DNA of 34,615 bases from Planctomycetaceae bacterium (lineage in GTDB: Bacteria > Planctomycetota > Planctomycetia > Pirellulales > Pirellulaceae). Shown piece after piece: positions 1 to 8,294 of the stretch (position 1 is the stretch's first letter; each line of letters begins with the position of its first letter). The DNA lies in contig JAHEAM010000002.1 of assembly GCA_024642765.1 (NCBI GenBank), positions 1-34,615 on the forward strand, given 5' to 3'. The notes under the pieces were generated by a model that searched no databases, was not told the origin of the DNA, and saw only the letters and a list, made by a program, of their open reading frames with translations. Position numbers and translations under genes: made by a program.

Positions 1-461
1 GTGTGTGCCATCATGATAAAGGGCGGATAGTCATGGCCTTCGAGCAACACGCCAAATTCGCTTTTCATCGACGGATTCATCGGCCCGCGGACTTGATCGC
101 AGCCACTCTTTCGCAACCAATCGACCGCAGTGTCGAGCAGTTGTCGCGCGATCTTAGGATCGTTAGGTGCTTCGAAAAAACCAAAACAGCCGGTACGCTC
201 GTTGTAGTATTCGTTGTGGAGATGATCGACGAAGGCGGCTATTCGCCCCACCGGCTTTCCGTCTTGATAGGCGACCCAAATTTCTCGAATCGCGTGTTTG
301 TAAAAAGGGTGTTTGGCTGCGTCAAGTTGCAACCATTCCAGTCGCCTTAAGGTGACAATGGCATTGGGGTCGTTGCGGTAAAGTTCCCTTTTGACGCGAT
401 AGAAATCGGCGCGATGACGACGCGTGGAAACCTGTTCGATCCGAAGCTGAGTGGCTTGCAT
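1..461 (-). CDS. GNAT-like N-acetyltransferase, YghO-like (3' end outside window)
   Basis: The minus strand is open from the ATG at 461 to the window edge, giving about 153 residues with no stop; the C-terminal part is missing. The N-terminus is basic (MQATQLRIEQVSTRRHRADF). Further in come WVAYQDGKPVGRIAAFVDH, a typical acetyltransferase beta-strand pair, then TGCFGFFEAPND and VRGPMNPSMKSEFGVLLEGH. The GPMNPS segment and the FGFFE block are ones I associate with the YghO-like branch of uncharacterised GNAT proteins. Acetyl-CoA-dependent transfer is inferred from the fold family, and the substrate is unknown. No Shine-Dalgarno sequence is visible before the start. The plus-strand reading frame over this stretch is its shadow. 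Confidence 0.75.
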   Translation of the reverse strand, partial: MQATQLRIEQVSTRRHRADFYRVKRELYRNDPNAIVTLRRLEWLQLDAAKHPFYKHAIREIWVAYQDGKPVGRIAAFVDHLHNEYYNERTGCFGFFEAPNDPKIARQLLDTAVDWLRKSGCDQVRGPMNPSMKSEFGVLLEGHDYPPFIMMAH

Positions 462-703
462 AATTTGAAAACTGCCGCGAAAGCACTTCTTAATAGCAGA
501 ATCACCGAGATTTTCAACTAGAAACGATCACGGAATGATGCTCGGCAACGTTTCCATTTGGTTTCCAACCTGTCGTTGCATATCATGTACAACTGAAATA
601 ATCGAACTTGTCGCAATCTCACGAGGCGACAGGAAAACCAGCGACCGATAAATAAACAATACCAATTCTTGTTTCCAGCACTCTCAAACCCCGATATTCT
701 CCG

Positions 704-958
704 ATGGCCGAAAGATCAAAATACCAACAAAACGTCATTCGCAACTATTACGAAAATCGAGACGCGATTTCCTTGCAACGCGCTCAAGAATTGGTGACGG
801 AGCTGTATCTGTCCGAAGGCAAAAAGCGGGCAAAGTATTGGGAGACATTGGTCGGTCATCTTGAGAAACTAGGCGTCAAGCCGGCGACGATCAAACACCT
901 CGTCCAGCAAGACGACCCGCAATTGGTCGCACAGCTTGTTCAAAAACTTGCGAGTTGA
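704..958 (+). CDS. Conserved small protein of unknown function (84 aa)
   Basis: This 84-residue soluble protein begins MAERSKYQQNVIRNYYENRD and is rich in charged residues and helix formers. It has no signal peptide, membrane segment or cysteine. The pattern YYENRDAISLQRAQELVTELYL followed by EGKKRAKYWETL is one I associate with short uncharacterised planctomycete proteins, so I treat it as a real gene. It is probably an all-helical protein. The next gene starts one base after its stop, so the two are likely co-transcribed and may be translationally coupled. No function can be assigned. No clear ribosome-binding site precedes the ATG. Confidence 0.7.
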   Translation: MAERSKYQQNVIRNYYENRDAISLQRAQELVTELYLSEGKKRAKYWETLVGHLEKLGVKPATIKHLVQQDDPQLVAQLVQKLAS

Positions 959-959
959 T

Positions 960-1439
960 ATGGACCAACCGAATCCATTGCCATCCAAACAAACAGCACT
1001 AGTCATATGCTCAGCGTTGTGCATGGGCCCAACGTTTTTCGCAATTCTCGTGTTGGTCCTAAACGGCGGCAAGATGGTTTTTGATCCCACGCAGGTTTTG
1101 AGTCTCGTGGGTGTTGGAATGGCAAGCGTCTCCGTGGTTGTCAGCTTTATTGCTTGGCAAGTAGTGACTGCATCGGCTGCGAGGCAAATCGCTTCACAGG
1201 TAGCATCCAACGCGTCAGGCTTGCAAAATTCTGCCCAAAGCAAACTTCAATCTGCCATCATCATTCGTTACGCACTGATTGAGGGGGGTGTTTTCTTCTT
1301 GTTGCTGGCGTCCATGGTCGAAAAGAACTTGTTTCCTTGGTGTGTTGGCGTCTTGTTAATTGGATTGATGATCGCGCTGCTTCCCTTTCCATCGCGCTAC
1401 GAAGCCATGCTCGAAAAAATTACGGGACGCCGGAATTGA
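960..1439 (+). CDS. Small integral membrane protein of unknown function
   Basis: The ATG at 960 lies one base beyond the upstream stop and gives 159 residues (MDQPNPLPSKQTALVICSAL...). An in-frame TTG at 936 would overlap the upstream gene and is less likely. Four hydrophobic segments are visible. Two lie near the N-terminus (around ALVICSALCMGPTFFAILVL and VLSLVGVGMASVSVVVSFIA) and two near the C-terminus (IEGGVFFLLLASMV and VGVLLIGLMIALLPF). An Ala/Ser/Gln-rich stretch of about 45 residues joins them. The architecture fits a four-helix inner-membrane protein. I recognise no family. Its stop is 18 bp from the convergent end of the next gene. It probably acts with the 84-aa protein upstream. 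Confidence 0.65.
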   Translation: MDQPNPLPSKQTALVICSALCMGPTFFAILVLVLNGGKMVFDPTQVLSLVGVGMASVSVVVSFIAWQVVTASAARQIASQVASNASGLQNSAQSKLQSAIIIRYALIEGGVFFLLLASMVEKNLFPWCVGVLLIGLMIALLPFPSRYEAMLEKITGRRN

Positions 1440-1457
1440 ATTTGGGCGAAGTCCTTA

Positions 1458-2861
1458 CTACTTCGCATCCAATTTGCCGAGTTCAAAATCGAAGACGGCT
1501 GAAGCGAGTGCCAGCTTTTTGTTTGCTGTGAATTTCATGGCGGTAATGGCGACGCGGCCATCGTAGGCATCGATCCCGATGTAATCCCCGAAGAACACAT
1601 TTGGGTTGCATTCGAATTCGCCAAACGCTGCGATGTCAATATTCTTGAACGTTTGACCACCATCGATACTGCGAGCGAGTGTCAATCGAGTCCTGGTGTC
1701 TTTTGTCGAGCGACGATCATAAAACACAATATTGATTGAACCGTCGACTGGATCGACGGCCATCCAAGTGAAAAATTGATCGCGTCCGTTCTTGACTTCG
1801 TCATCGTTAACACGCCGCGGCTCGGAAAAGGTTTTCCCGTTGTCAGTTGAGCGAATCAAGAAGACGTCCTTGTCGCCGTTTCGTTCATCGATCCAGTTAA
1901 CGTAAAGATTGCCGCGGTTGGGGCCGTTGCTGTGGTCAACGCTGGTTACAGGCATCCCATTGTGGCGGCTCACGCCTGCGACATCGCTGGCCCAGCCTCC
2001 AGGTGTTTCCAGTATGACCCGGTCGGCACCAAACGTTTCGCCACCATCATTCGATTGGTCAATTTCAAGTCCCCGCGGACCAGCCCAAACAACATAAATA
2101 GCGCCATCGACGCCGACACAGGGCACCGCGCCTTCAACAGCATTGTCATCATCAACACAGGTTCCAGGCGCATCGGAAATTCGAATGACAGGTTCGAAAG
2201 ACAATCCGCCATTCTTGCTGCGCCCAAACAAAATCGATGTCGTATCTTGCGGATCTTGGCTACCATAAACATCGAACCGCGTCCAACTGCAATATAGAGA
2301 GCCAAAATGGGGCGACTTCGGATTGCGATCGAAGACCAGCCATGGCTTGTCTTCCATGGGGGTTCGCGAGTTAATGTGGTCGATAACCGCAACAGGCGTT
2401 TCCCAGTTCTTTCCGCCATCGAGCGAACGGCTAGTAAAAATTCCGTTTGACGTTCGGGTCGGTTTATCTCCCCACAAGCCGACGAAACAAATGTAGGCGT
2501 GAACCGCAATCCCATCAGCCGAGAACAGAATCACATCGTCGCCCTGGGTTCGGTTGTCGGGGTTAATGGATGGAGACGTTGACCAAGTCTTACCACCGTC
2601 AGCTGAATGGAAACTAAAATTTGTAGTTGTTTGGGGCCAAGGCTTTTCCGAATCAACGGGTGATTTGAATCCGTTCATGATAGCGCCGGCCACGAGATTG
2701 TTTTTGTCCTGGGGGTTGATCCCAATCGAAACTTCCGCTGCCGTAGCGACCTCGGGGGGAGAAATCTGGCTCACAATCGCATCTTGGCATTCGCCATTTA
2801 TCGCAATCAATTGAATACTAAGAACCAACAGACCAGCCATTGTTCGCATTGCATCCATCAA
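1458..2861 (-). CDS. Secreted Asp-box (BNR) sialidase-like beta-propeller protein
   Basis: A protein of 467 residues with an N-terminal signal peptide (MAGLLVLSIQLIAINGECQD; several closely spaced Met codons make the exact start uncertain). It carries repeated Asp-box motifs of the S-x-D/N-x-G-x-T-W/F type: SADGGKTW, SLDGGKNW, SKNGGLSF, SNDGGETF, STDNGKTF and SIDGGQTF. These mark about six blades of a sialidase-superfamily propeller. The F/Y-R-I-P motif of true exo-sialidases is not visible, so sialidase activity should not be assumed; a glycan-binding or other hydrolase role is equally possible. Export to the periplasm or outside is inferred. It is transcribed alone, divergently from gnd. 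Confidence 0.8.
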   Translation of the reverse strand: MMDAMRTMAGLLVLSIQLIAINGECQDAIVSQISPPEVATAAEVSIGINPQDKNNLVAGAIMNGFKSPVDSEKPWPQTTTNFSFHSADGGKTWSTSPSINPDNRTQGDDVILFSADGIAVHAYICFVGLWGDKPTRTSNGIFTSRSLDGGKNWETPVAVIDHINSRTPMEDKPWLVFDRNPKSPHFGSLYCSWTRFDVYGSQDPQDTTSILFGRSKNGGLSFEPVIRISDAPGTCVDDDNAVEGAVPCVGVDGAIYVVWAGPRGLEIDQSNDGGETFGADRVILETPGGWASDVAGVSRHNGMPVTSVDHSNGPNRGNLYVNWIDERNGDKDVFLIRSTDNGKTFSEPRRVNDDEVKNGRDQFFTWMAVDPVDGSINIVFYDRRSTKDTRTRLTLARSIDGGQTFKNIDIAAFGEFECNPNVFFGDYIGIDAYDGRVAITAMKFTANKKLALASAVFDFELGKLDAK

Positions 2862-3101
2862 ATCAGTCCTTTATGGAAAAATCCGGATAATTTCTTGCAT
2901 CCATTGGAATCGAGATCATTTCTCGACGAAAGGTCCCTTCGCAAACACTCGATAACGTTCACTTACGCAGCACAAAACCGAACAGTTGCATAAATTCCAG
3001 AGATTTGGCTCGGTGCTTTTTCCGCATGCTATACAACGGAACGCGTAAAACAGCGACAGTATTAAGAGACATAATACCAATACACAAAAAGGAAGACACA
3101 C

Positions 3102-4115
3102 ATGCAGATTGGCATGATTGGCCTGGGGCGAATGGGCGCGAACCTTGTTAGACGACTCATGAGGCATGGGCACGAATGTGTTGCCTACGACGTCAACCCT
3201 AGCGCAGTGCAAATGCTTGTAAAGGAAGGCGCAACGGGAGTGACATCGATCTCCGAGTTTGTCGCTGCACTGGATACTCCCCGTGTTGCGTGGATCATGG
3301 TTCCTGCCGGCTTGACCGAAGCCACCATTGCCGATTTGAAACAACACCTTTCGCCTGGCGATACGATTATCGATGGCGGTAATTCGATGTGGCAAGACGA
3401 CGTTAATCGCGCGAAACGATTATTGGCCGACAACCTTCACTACATGGATATTGGTACTTCCGGAGGCGTTTTCGGATTGGAGCGAGGTTATTCACTGATG
3501 ATTGGCGGCGAGAAGGAATTGGTCGCACGTTTGGAACCGATCTTCGACGCTCTGTCGCCTGGAATCGACTCAGCCGAGCGCACACCTGATATTTCCGGCC
3601 CGCCGCGACCCGGCGAAAAAGGCTGGTTGCATTGTGGACCGGCCGGGGCAGGGCACTTTGTCAAGATGATTCATAACGGCATCGAATATGGAATGATGGC
3701 CGCGATCGCCGAAGGACTAGGAATTCTGAAAGCTGCGAATGCTGGTTGCGACGAACGCCAACATGATTCGGAAACCTCACCGCTGAGGAACCCTGAATAC
3801 TATCGCTACGATTTTGATATTGGTGCAATTGTTGAACTCTGGCGTCGTGGTAGTGTGGTGTCTTCGTGGCTCATCGACTTGACCGCTCACGCATTGATGG
3901 CGGACCCTAGCTTAAATGAATTTTCCGGAAAAGTTTCTGATAGTGGCGAAGGCCGCTGGACCTCGCAAGCGGCAATTGAATTGGGTGTGCCTGCCCATAC
4001 CATTACTGCTTCGCTCTTCGAACGTTTTTCCAGTCAGGGCAGCTCACTGTTTACCGATAAGGTTCTATCGGCCATGCGAAAAGAATTCGGTGGACACCAC
4101 GAAAAGAAATCCTAA
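3102..4115 (+). CDS. gnd: 6-phosphogluconate dehydrogenase, decarboxylating (short form)
   Basis: Oxidises 6-phosphogluconate to ribulose-5-phosphate and CO2, the last step of the oxidative pentose-phosphate branch. The 337-residue protein is the short form of the family; the common form is about 470 residues. The Rossmann motif GLGRMG is at 7-12. The second beta-strand ends in an acid (VAYD, D30), which in this family favours NAD+ over NADP+. DGGNS (91-95), GTSGG (118-122) and the active-site segment HFVKMIHNGIEYG follow, with K188, N192 and E195 as likely catalytic or substrate-binding residues. A good Shine-Dalgarno AAGGAAG precedes the ATG. zwf follows after 136 bp and pgl after that, so the three catalyse consecutive steps. 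Confidence 0.93.
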   Translation: MQIGMIGLGRMGANLVRRLMRHGHECVAYDVNPSAVQMLVKEGATGVTSISEFVAALDTPRVAWIMVPAGLTEATIADLKQHLSPGDTIIDGGNSMWQDDVNRAKRLLADNLHYMDIGTSGGVFGLERGYSLMIGGEKELVARLEPIFDALSPGIDSAERTPDISGPPRPGEKGWLHCGPAGAGHFVKMIHNGIEYGMMAAIAEGLGILKAANAGCDERQHDSETSPLRNPEYYRYDFDIGAIVELWRRGSVVSSWLIDLTAHALMADPSLNEFSGKVSDSGEGRWTSQAAIELGVPAHTITASLFERFSSQGSSLFTDKVLSAMRKEFGGHHEKKS

Positions 4116-4251
4116 CCCTTCATCGAGTGAGAGCCGTCTCAATTTTCGCCGGCAAATTTTTGGTTTGCGAACTTAAAATCAAAAAAAATGTGCCTGACTC
4201 TTTCGAACACCCCATCTGTATTTTGAACATTAAAATCGAGCTGACTCAAAT

Positions 4252-5661
4252 ATGACAACCAATCGAAAAGACAATTATGGCGACGCCTTTCTGCTCTTTG
4301 GAGCAACGGGTGATTTGGCCTACAAAAAGATTTTTCCGGCACTGTATGAGCTGACAGTTCAAGGCCGCGCGGATGTTCCGATTGTCGGTATCGCTCGGCG
4401 AGATTGGACGGACGATCAGTTGCGAGAATACATTCGCGAATCAGTTCGAGAGCACAATGAACAGGCCGATGCCGACGTTTTGAACCAGCTGTGCGAACGT
4501 GTACGGTATTTGTCGGGTGATTACGCTGAGCCTGCGACTTTTCGACGATTGGCAGAGTTAACCAACAACGCCAAGCTCCCTGTTTCGTTTCTCGCCATCC
4601 CGCCTGATATGTTTGCGGACGTTGTTCAAGGTATGGCGTCCGTTGGCATGACGGACCGCGGGCGAGTCGTAGTCGAGAAACCATTTGGGCGCGACTTACA
4701 ATCGGCGCGAGAATTGAACTTGGTGCTCCATAGTCACTTGCGCGAATCGCAGATTTTTCGGATCGATCACTTTCTCGGCAAGGAACCGGTACAAAATATG
4801 CTGGTGTTCCGCTTTGCCAATTCGATGCTTGAGCCCGTCTGGAATCGAAACCACATTTCTTCGGTTTCGATCACGATGGCTGAGACTTTTGGCGTCGATG
4901 GACGAGGCAAGTTTTATGAGCAAGTCGGTGCGATTCGCGATGTGATCCAAAACCATTTGCTAGAGATGGTCGCGCTGTTGGCGATGGAACCGCCATCGAG
5001 TAACGACCCAGCTGCAATGCGCGACGAGAAAGTAAAGGTTTTCAAGGCCATCAATGCGCTCGACCCAGAGTCTGTCGTAAGAGGTCAATTCGAGGGTTAC
5101 CGTGCGGAAGAAGGCGTATCGCCCAATTCCGATGTCGAGACCTTTGCCGCGCTCAAACTCGAAATCGATTCGTGGCGTTGGGCGGGAGTGCCTTTTTACT
5201 TGCGAGCCGGCAAAAAGTTGGCGAAAACGGTTACCGAAGCAGTGATCGAATTCAAACAACCACCGCGTATGTTGTTTGCAGACAAGGTCGCTTGCCCGAA
5301 GCCCAATCGGCTGCAGTTCCGCATGAAGCCCGACGAAACGATTACCCTCAATCTTCAGGCTAAAGTGCCAGGAATGAAAATGGTCTCGCGCGACGTTGAC
5401 CTCTCGGTTGATTACGAAAGCGCTTTGGGTGGAAATTCTCTTGACGCCTATGAACGATTGATTGCTGACGCGCTGAGTGGAGACGAAGGGCTTTTTGCTC
5501 GCCAAGACGGCGTGGAAGAAGCTTGGCGGATCGTTGAACCCATCTTGCGTCCGACGCGCTATGTGCGGTCGTATCAAGCAGGGACTTGGGGGCCTGAAGC
5601 TGCCAACATGTATTTCCCTTTGGTCCATGAAGCTGGTTCATTGGCGGGCCAGAAATGTTAG
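4252..5661 (+). CDS. zwf: Glucose-6-phosphate 1-dehydrogenase
   Basis: Oxidises glucose-6-phosphate to 6-phosphogluconolactone, the entry step of the oxidative pentose-phosphate pathway. The 469-residue length is normal. The nucleotide-binding motif FGATGDLAYKKIFPALY is at 16-32, EKPFGRDL at 142-149, and the substrate signature RIDHFLGKE at 170-178. The catalytic His is in VIQNHLLEM (H235), and the C-terminal block PFYLRAGKKL is intact. No residue expected to be essential looks lost. Its last 7 bp overlap the start of pgl, which indicates coupled translation. A separate promoter in the 136-bp gap after gnd cannot be excluded, but none is obvious. Confidence 0.95.
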   Translation: MTTNRKDNYGDAFLLFGATGDLAYKKIFPALYELTVQGRADVPIVGIARRDWTDDQLREYIRESVREHNEQADADVLNQLCERVRYLSGDYAEPATFRRLAELTNNAKLPVSFLAIPPDMFADVVQGMASVGMTDRGRVVVEKPFGRDLQSARELNLVLHSHLRESQIFRIDHFLGKEPVQNMLVFRFANSMLEPVWNRNHISSVSITMAETFGVDGRGKFYEQVGAIRDVIQNHLLEMVALLAMEPPSSNDPAAMRDEKVKVFKAINALDPESVVRGQFEGYRAEEGVSPNSDVETFAALKLEIDSWRWAGVPFYLRAGKKLAKTVTEAVIEFKQPPRMLFADKVACPKPNRLQFRMKPDETITLNLQAKVPGMKMVSRDVDLSVDYESALGGNSLDAYERLIADALSGDEGLFARQDGVEEAWRIVEPILRPTRYVRSYQAGTWGPEAANMYFPLVHEAGSLAGQKC

Positions 5662-6386
5662 TTGAATCGTTCGGCTCCACCGAATTGATGGCCGCTCGAG
5701 CGGTCGACGAAATTGTTTCGCAAGCTCACTCTGCCATAGCGTCGAAGAATCGCTTTACATTGGCCATCAGTGGCGGCTCGACTCCAAAGCGTATGCTCGA
5801 ACTGCTCGCGACTCGAAGCGATATGCCTTGGTCACGGACAAGTCTGTTTCAAGTCGACGAGCGCATTGCGCCATTTGCCAACAGCGACAGGAATCGAACG
5901 ATGCAAAGTCGCGCTCTCTTTGAATCAACCATGCTCAAGGAGCAGGATTTGAATGGCGTGCATTGGATGCCCGTCGATGATCTTGATCCGAACGACCAAG
6001 TTTCGCTTGCCGCTGCTGCTGAGCAATACGCCCAAAACATTCACGATGTTTGTAGCTCCAATGGCGCGTTGGATGTGATTCAGCTCGGAATGGGCGACGA
6101 TGGACATACGGCGTCGTTAGTTCCAGGAGACGCGGTTTGCGATGTCTTGGATCGCGATATCGCCATAACCCATTTCTACAAAGGCCGACGTCGCATGACG
6201 TTAACCTTTCCCGCACTGAATTCTGCCCGAATGAGGCTTTGGACGATCGGCGGATTGGATAAGGCCGGCGCCTTGAATCGGCTGCTTGCCCAAGACCCAA
6301 CGATTCCTGCAGGCCGTGTTGAGCAGCGAGAAAGCCTACTGCTCGCGTCACCGAATGAAATCCTGTTTCGACACATCGCATTCTAA
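5655..6386 (+). CDS. pgl: 6-phosphogluconolactonase
   Basis: Hydrolyses 6-phosphogluconolactone to 6-phosphogluconate, linking the zwf and gnd reactions. The 243-residue protein has the features of the DevB/Pgl branch of the NagB fold: LAISGGSTPKRMLELL near 36-51, FQVDERIAPFANSDRNR, and GMGDDGHTASLVPGD, which matches the usual GMGEDGHTASLFPG lactonase motif. The ATG lies inside the 3' end of zwf (overlap of 7 bp), a classical sign of a coupled operon. The stop at 6386 ends the pentose-phosphate cluster. I see no convincing terminator in the bases after it. Confidence 0.93.
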   Translation: MLVESFGSTELMAARAVDEIVSQAHSAIASKNRFTLAISGGSTPKRMLELLATRSDMPWSRTSLFQVDERIAPFANSDRNRTMQSRALFESTMLKEQDLNGVHWMPVDDLDPNDQVSLAAAAEQYAQNIHDVCSSNGALDVIQLGMGDDGHTASLVPGDAVCDVLDRDIAITHFYKGRRRMTLTFPALNSARMRLWTIGGLDKAGALNRLLAQDPTIPAGRVEQRESLLLASPNEILFRHIAF

Positions 6387-6491
6387 TCAGATTAGTCACC
6401 TTGCTAGCACCGAGAGTAATCGAGGGCCATCTAGTGTGCGCCGCGAATCGCTATTTTGAGAATGATCTAGCGACGAAATTCGCATTGCCAT

Positions 6492-6513
6492 TATAATCTT
6501 GGTGGAAGCCACC
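6492..6513 (+). promoter_or_regulatory. Candidate parA promoter with inverted repeat near the start point
   Basis: A perfect TATAAT lies at 6492-6497. No good -35 hexamer is found 16-18 bp upstream; the best is AGCGAC at 6469. A 5-bp inverted repeat GGTGG-AAG-CCACC occupies 6501-6513, where transcription would begin, and could be an operator or a 5'-end hairpin. Weak evidence. Confidence 0.3.
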
Positions 6514-6531
6514 CGTTTGCGACGTGTGGCC

Positions 6532-6563
6532 AATCCCAAAAAGGGGCATCCCTATTTGGGATT
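6532..6563 (+). promoter_or_regulatory. Strong hairpin in the untranslated leader of parA
   Basis: AATCCCAAA (6532-6540) is the exact reverse complement of TTTGGGATT (6555-6563). Inside them AGGG (6542-6545) pairs with CCCT (6550-6553) around a GCAT loop. This gives 13 base pairs interrupted only by an A-A mismatch. It ends 46 bp before the parA ATG. No T-run follows it, so it is not a standard intrinsic terminator. It may be an RNA leader element or a protein-binding palindrome. Confidence 0.6.
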
Positions 6564-6609
6564 TATCTAATCGCTCGCAGCCCACGTGCATTTTTGGAAG
6601 GAACCATCC

Positions 6610-7467
6610 ATGCGCCGCATTGCAATCATCAATCAAAAAGGCGGTGTTGGCAAAACGACAACTGCCGTTAATCTGAGCGCAGCACTCGCTGAGTCTGGCA
6701 TGCGTGTTTGCATTTTGGATTTGGACCCTCAGGCGCATTCGTCGTTGCATTTGGGAATCGCGCTCGACGCGGATGAAGTTTCAATCTACCACTGTTTGAC
6801 CGGCCAGGCCAAGTTGGAACAAGCTCGGCATCGAATTGACGACCACTTGTGGGTTGTTCCGGCACATATTGACTTGGCTGCAGCCGAGATGGAACTTGCT
6901 GGAGAGGTTGGGCGTGAAATCATCCTGCGCGAACTCGTGGAAAAGGACAACGAAGAATTTGATTTTATGATCATCGATTGCCCACCTTCATTGGGTGTGT
7001 TGACATTGAATGCATTGACGACGGCAGGCGAAGTCTTCTTGCCGATGCAACCGCACTTTTTGGCGCTGCATGGTTTTAGCAAATTACTCAAAACAATTGA
7101 GCTCGTTTCCAAACGATTGAACCCAGTGTTAGCGTTGACGGGTGTCTTGTTCTGTATGCACGAAGGCGGTACGCGACTCGCTCACGAAGTCATCGGCGAC
7201 ATCGAGCAGTTTTTCGAAACCGAACGAAAAAAGGGCGGCATCTGGTCTGAAGTGACAACATTCGAGACTCGCATCCGTCGCAATGTTCGATTGGCAGAGG
7301 CACCGAGCTATGGGCAATCGATCATTCACTATGCGCCGACCTCACATGGCGCGGAAGACTATCGAGCCCTGGCAATTGAAGTGCTGGAACAATCAACGCT
7401 GCTTCCAGATGTTTCAGGTGCTCAAGAAACGGAAACAGTTCCCACACCTCCCGTTTCAATCAAATAA
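6610..7467 (+). CDS. parA: ParA-family chromosome/plasmid partition ATPase (Soj/MinD-like)
   Basis: A ParA/Soj-type ATPase that, by family knowledge, binds DNA nonspecifically as an ATP dimer and moves partition complexes or other cargo. The protein is 285 residues from the ATG at 6610. That start is chosen because GGAAGGA at 6596-6602 sits in good Shine-Dalgarno position and the ATP motif then lies right at the N-terminus, as usual. A GTG at 6586 would read through the ribosome-binding site. The deviant Walker A KGGVGKTT is at residues 10-17, DLDPQAHSSLHLG follows, and FDFMIIDCPPSLGVLT is the Walker B region. IRRNVRLAEAPSYGQSI is the typical late ParA motif. No ParB gene lies next to it, so this may be an orphan or cargo-specific ParA. 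Confidence 0.88.
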   Translation: MRRIAIINQKGGVGKTTTAVNLSAALAESGMRVCILDLDPQAHSSLHLGIALDADEVSIYHCLTGQAKLEQARHRIDDHLWVVPAHIDLAAAEMELAGEVGREIILRELVEKDNEEFDFMIIDCPPSLGVLTLNALTTAGEVFLPMQPHFLALHGFSKLLKTIELVSKRLNPVLALTGVLFCMHEGGTRLAHEVIGDIEQFFETERKKGGIWSEVTTFETRIRRNVRLAEAPSYGQSIIHYAPTSHGAEDYRALAIEVLEQSTLLPDVSGAQETETVPTPPVSIK

Positions 7468-7557
7468 CGTCAGTGGTTGTCGATGCTAATTCAAGCTCAG
7501 CTTCTAGTAGGTCAGCGCTCCAGCGATTCTACGGCTGGCATTCTTGCAGGATATATC

Positions 7558-7584
7558 TTTTGTGTGTGACTTGCTGACACAAAA
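7558..7584. terminator. Inverted repeat between convergent genes (possible terminator)
   Basis: TTTTGTGT at 7558-7565 is the exact reverse complement of ACACAAAA at 7577-7584, with an 11-nt loop. It lies between the convergent ends of parA and the membrane protein gene at 7635. The stem is AT-rich and no separate T-run follows, so termination is only a suggestion. Confidence 0.35.
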
Positions 7585-7634
7585 CGAGCAACCTTAGCAC
7601 GGGGATCATCGCCAATAGGCTATATTCCAGTGCG

Positions 7635-8195
7635 TTAAGCACCTGCCGAAGGCCAAAAAAAAGCAAACACTAAACCGGCAATCAGTCCAAAGGCAACGCC
7701 ATCGAGAAAGTCCATTGATGTGCGTCTGGGGAACCAAATGGCATTGAGTTGACCGCTACTGGCAAACACCATGACCGCCATCGCTCCGACGACTTGAAAC
7801 GCTTTCAGGAATCGTGCCTCAGTAGGCAACGCGCCCAACGCTGACCAAGAGACGTAAGCCAACATTAGGGCAATGAGCAGGAAGTAAACGAACGTCAGTG
7901 CTAGATTGCGGCCCATGTTTGCCTTGCCCCAAACATCAAGAACTCCTACAGGACCCTTCATATAGCGTTCGAGCACCGCCGGGTCTTTGTGGTCAGCGTG
8001 CACCATGTATGGGAAAATGTATCGGCCCGGCGTAAGGTTCAGTTTTCGGACGGAATCCATCAACTCGTCTTCATTGGCAGACTTGCGGAAATCACCGTGG
8101 TGATGTGGCAAGACCACCCAACAAATAGTACTCGCGATTTGTAGCGCAACGGCGGTCAACAGTATGGGCAGCCAAAGTTCGGTTAAGAATTCCAT
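7635..8195 (-). CDS. Four-helix membrane protein of unknown function
   Basis: A 186-residue membrane protein. Hydrophobic segments are at about 8-27 (WLPILLTAVALQIASTICWV), 97-118 (LALTFVYFLLIALMLAYVSW), 131-150 (FQVVGAMAVMVFASSG) and 163-182 (GVAFGLIAGLVFAFFW). A soluble loop of about 65 residues between the first two contains HHHGDFRK and LTPGRYIFPYMVH. The His-rich HHHGDF after the first helix could bind a metal, but this is speculation. I recall similar uncharacterised proteins in Planctomycetes and Acidobacteria; no function is known to me. It reads in the same direction as the NfeD gene upstream (about 100 bp gap), so they may share a transcript. Confidence 0.7.
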   Translation of the reverse strand: MEFLTELWLPILLTAVALQIASTICWVVLPHHHGDFRKSANEDELMDSVRKLNLTPGRYIFPYMVHADHKDPAVLERYMKGPVGVLDVWGKANMGRNLALTFVYFLLIALMLAYVSWSALGALPTEARFLKAFQVVGAMAVMVFASSGQLNAIWFPRRTSMDFLDGVAFGLIAGLVFAFFWPSAGA

Positions 8196-8294
8196 CGTAA
8201 TGCTCTTTCGTGAATTGAGGGGACCTAGCGATGGCCGCTATTTTCACCGCAGAGCACTTCAAATGCAAACGGACTAGGTAATCTCAGCGACGAT

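Noticed and set aside
3-350. Plus-strand open frame at the left edge
   Set aside because: The minus strand encodes an acetyltransferase with recognisable motifs over the same bases.
1970-2515. Second minus-strand open frame inside the Asp-box propeller gene
   Set aside because: Same strand but different frame from a gene with six clear Asp boxes; no independent evidence of coding.
4960-5628. Minus-strand open frame (222 codons) opposite zwf
   Set aside because: Lies inside the intact zwf gene and has no recognisable features.
6583-6588. CACGTG core just before parA as a possible parS site
   Set aside because: Only the 6-bp core matches; the flanking TGTTTC/GAAACA arms of parS are absent.
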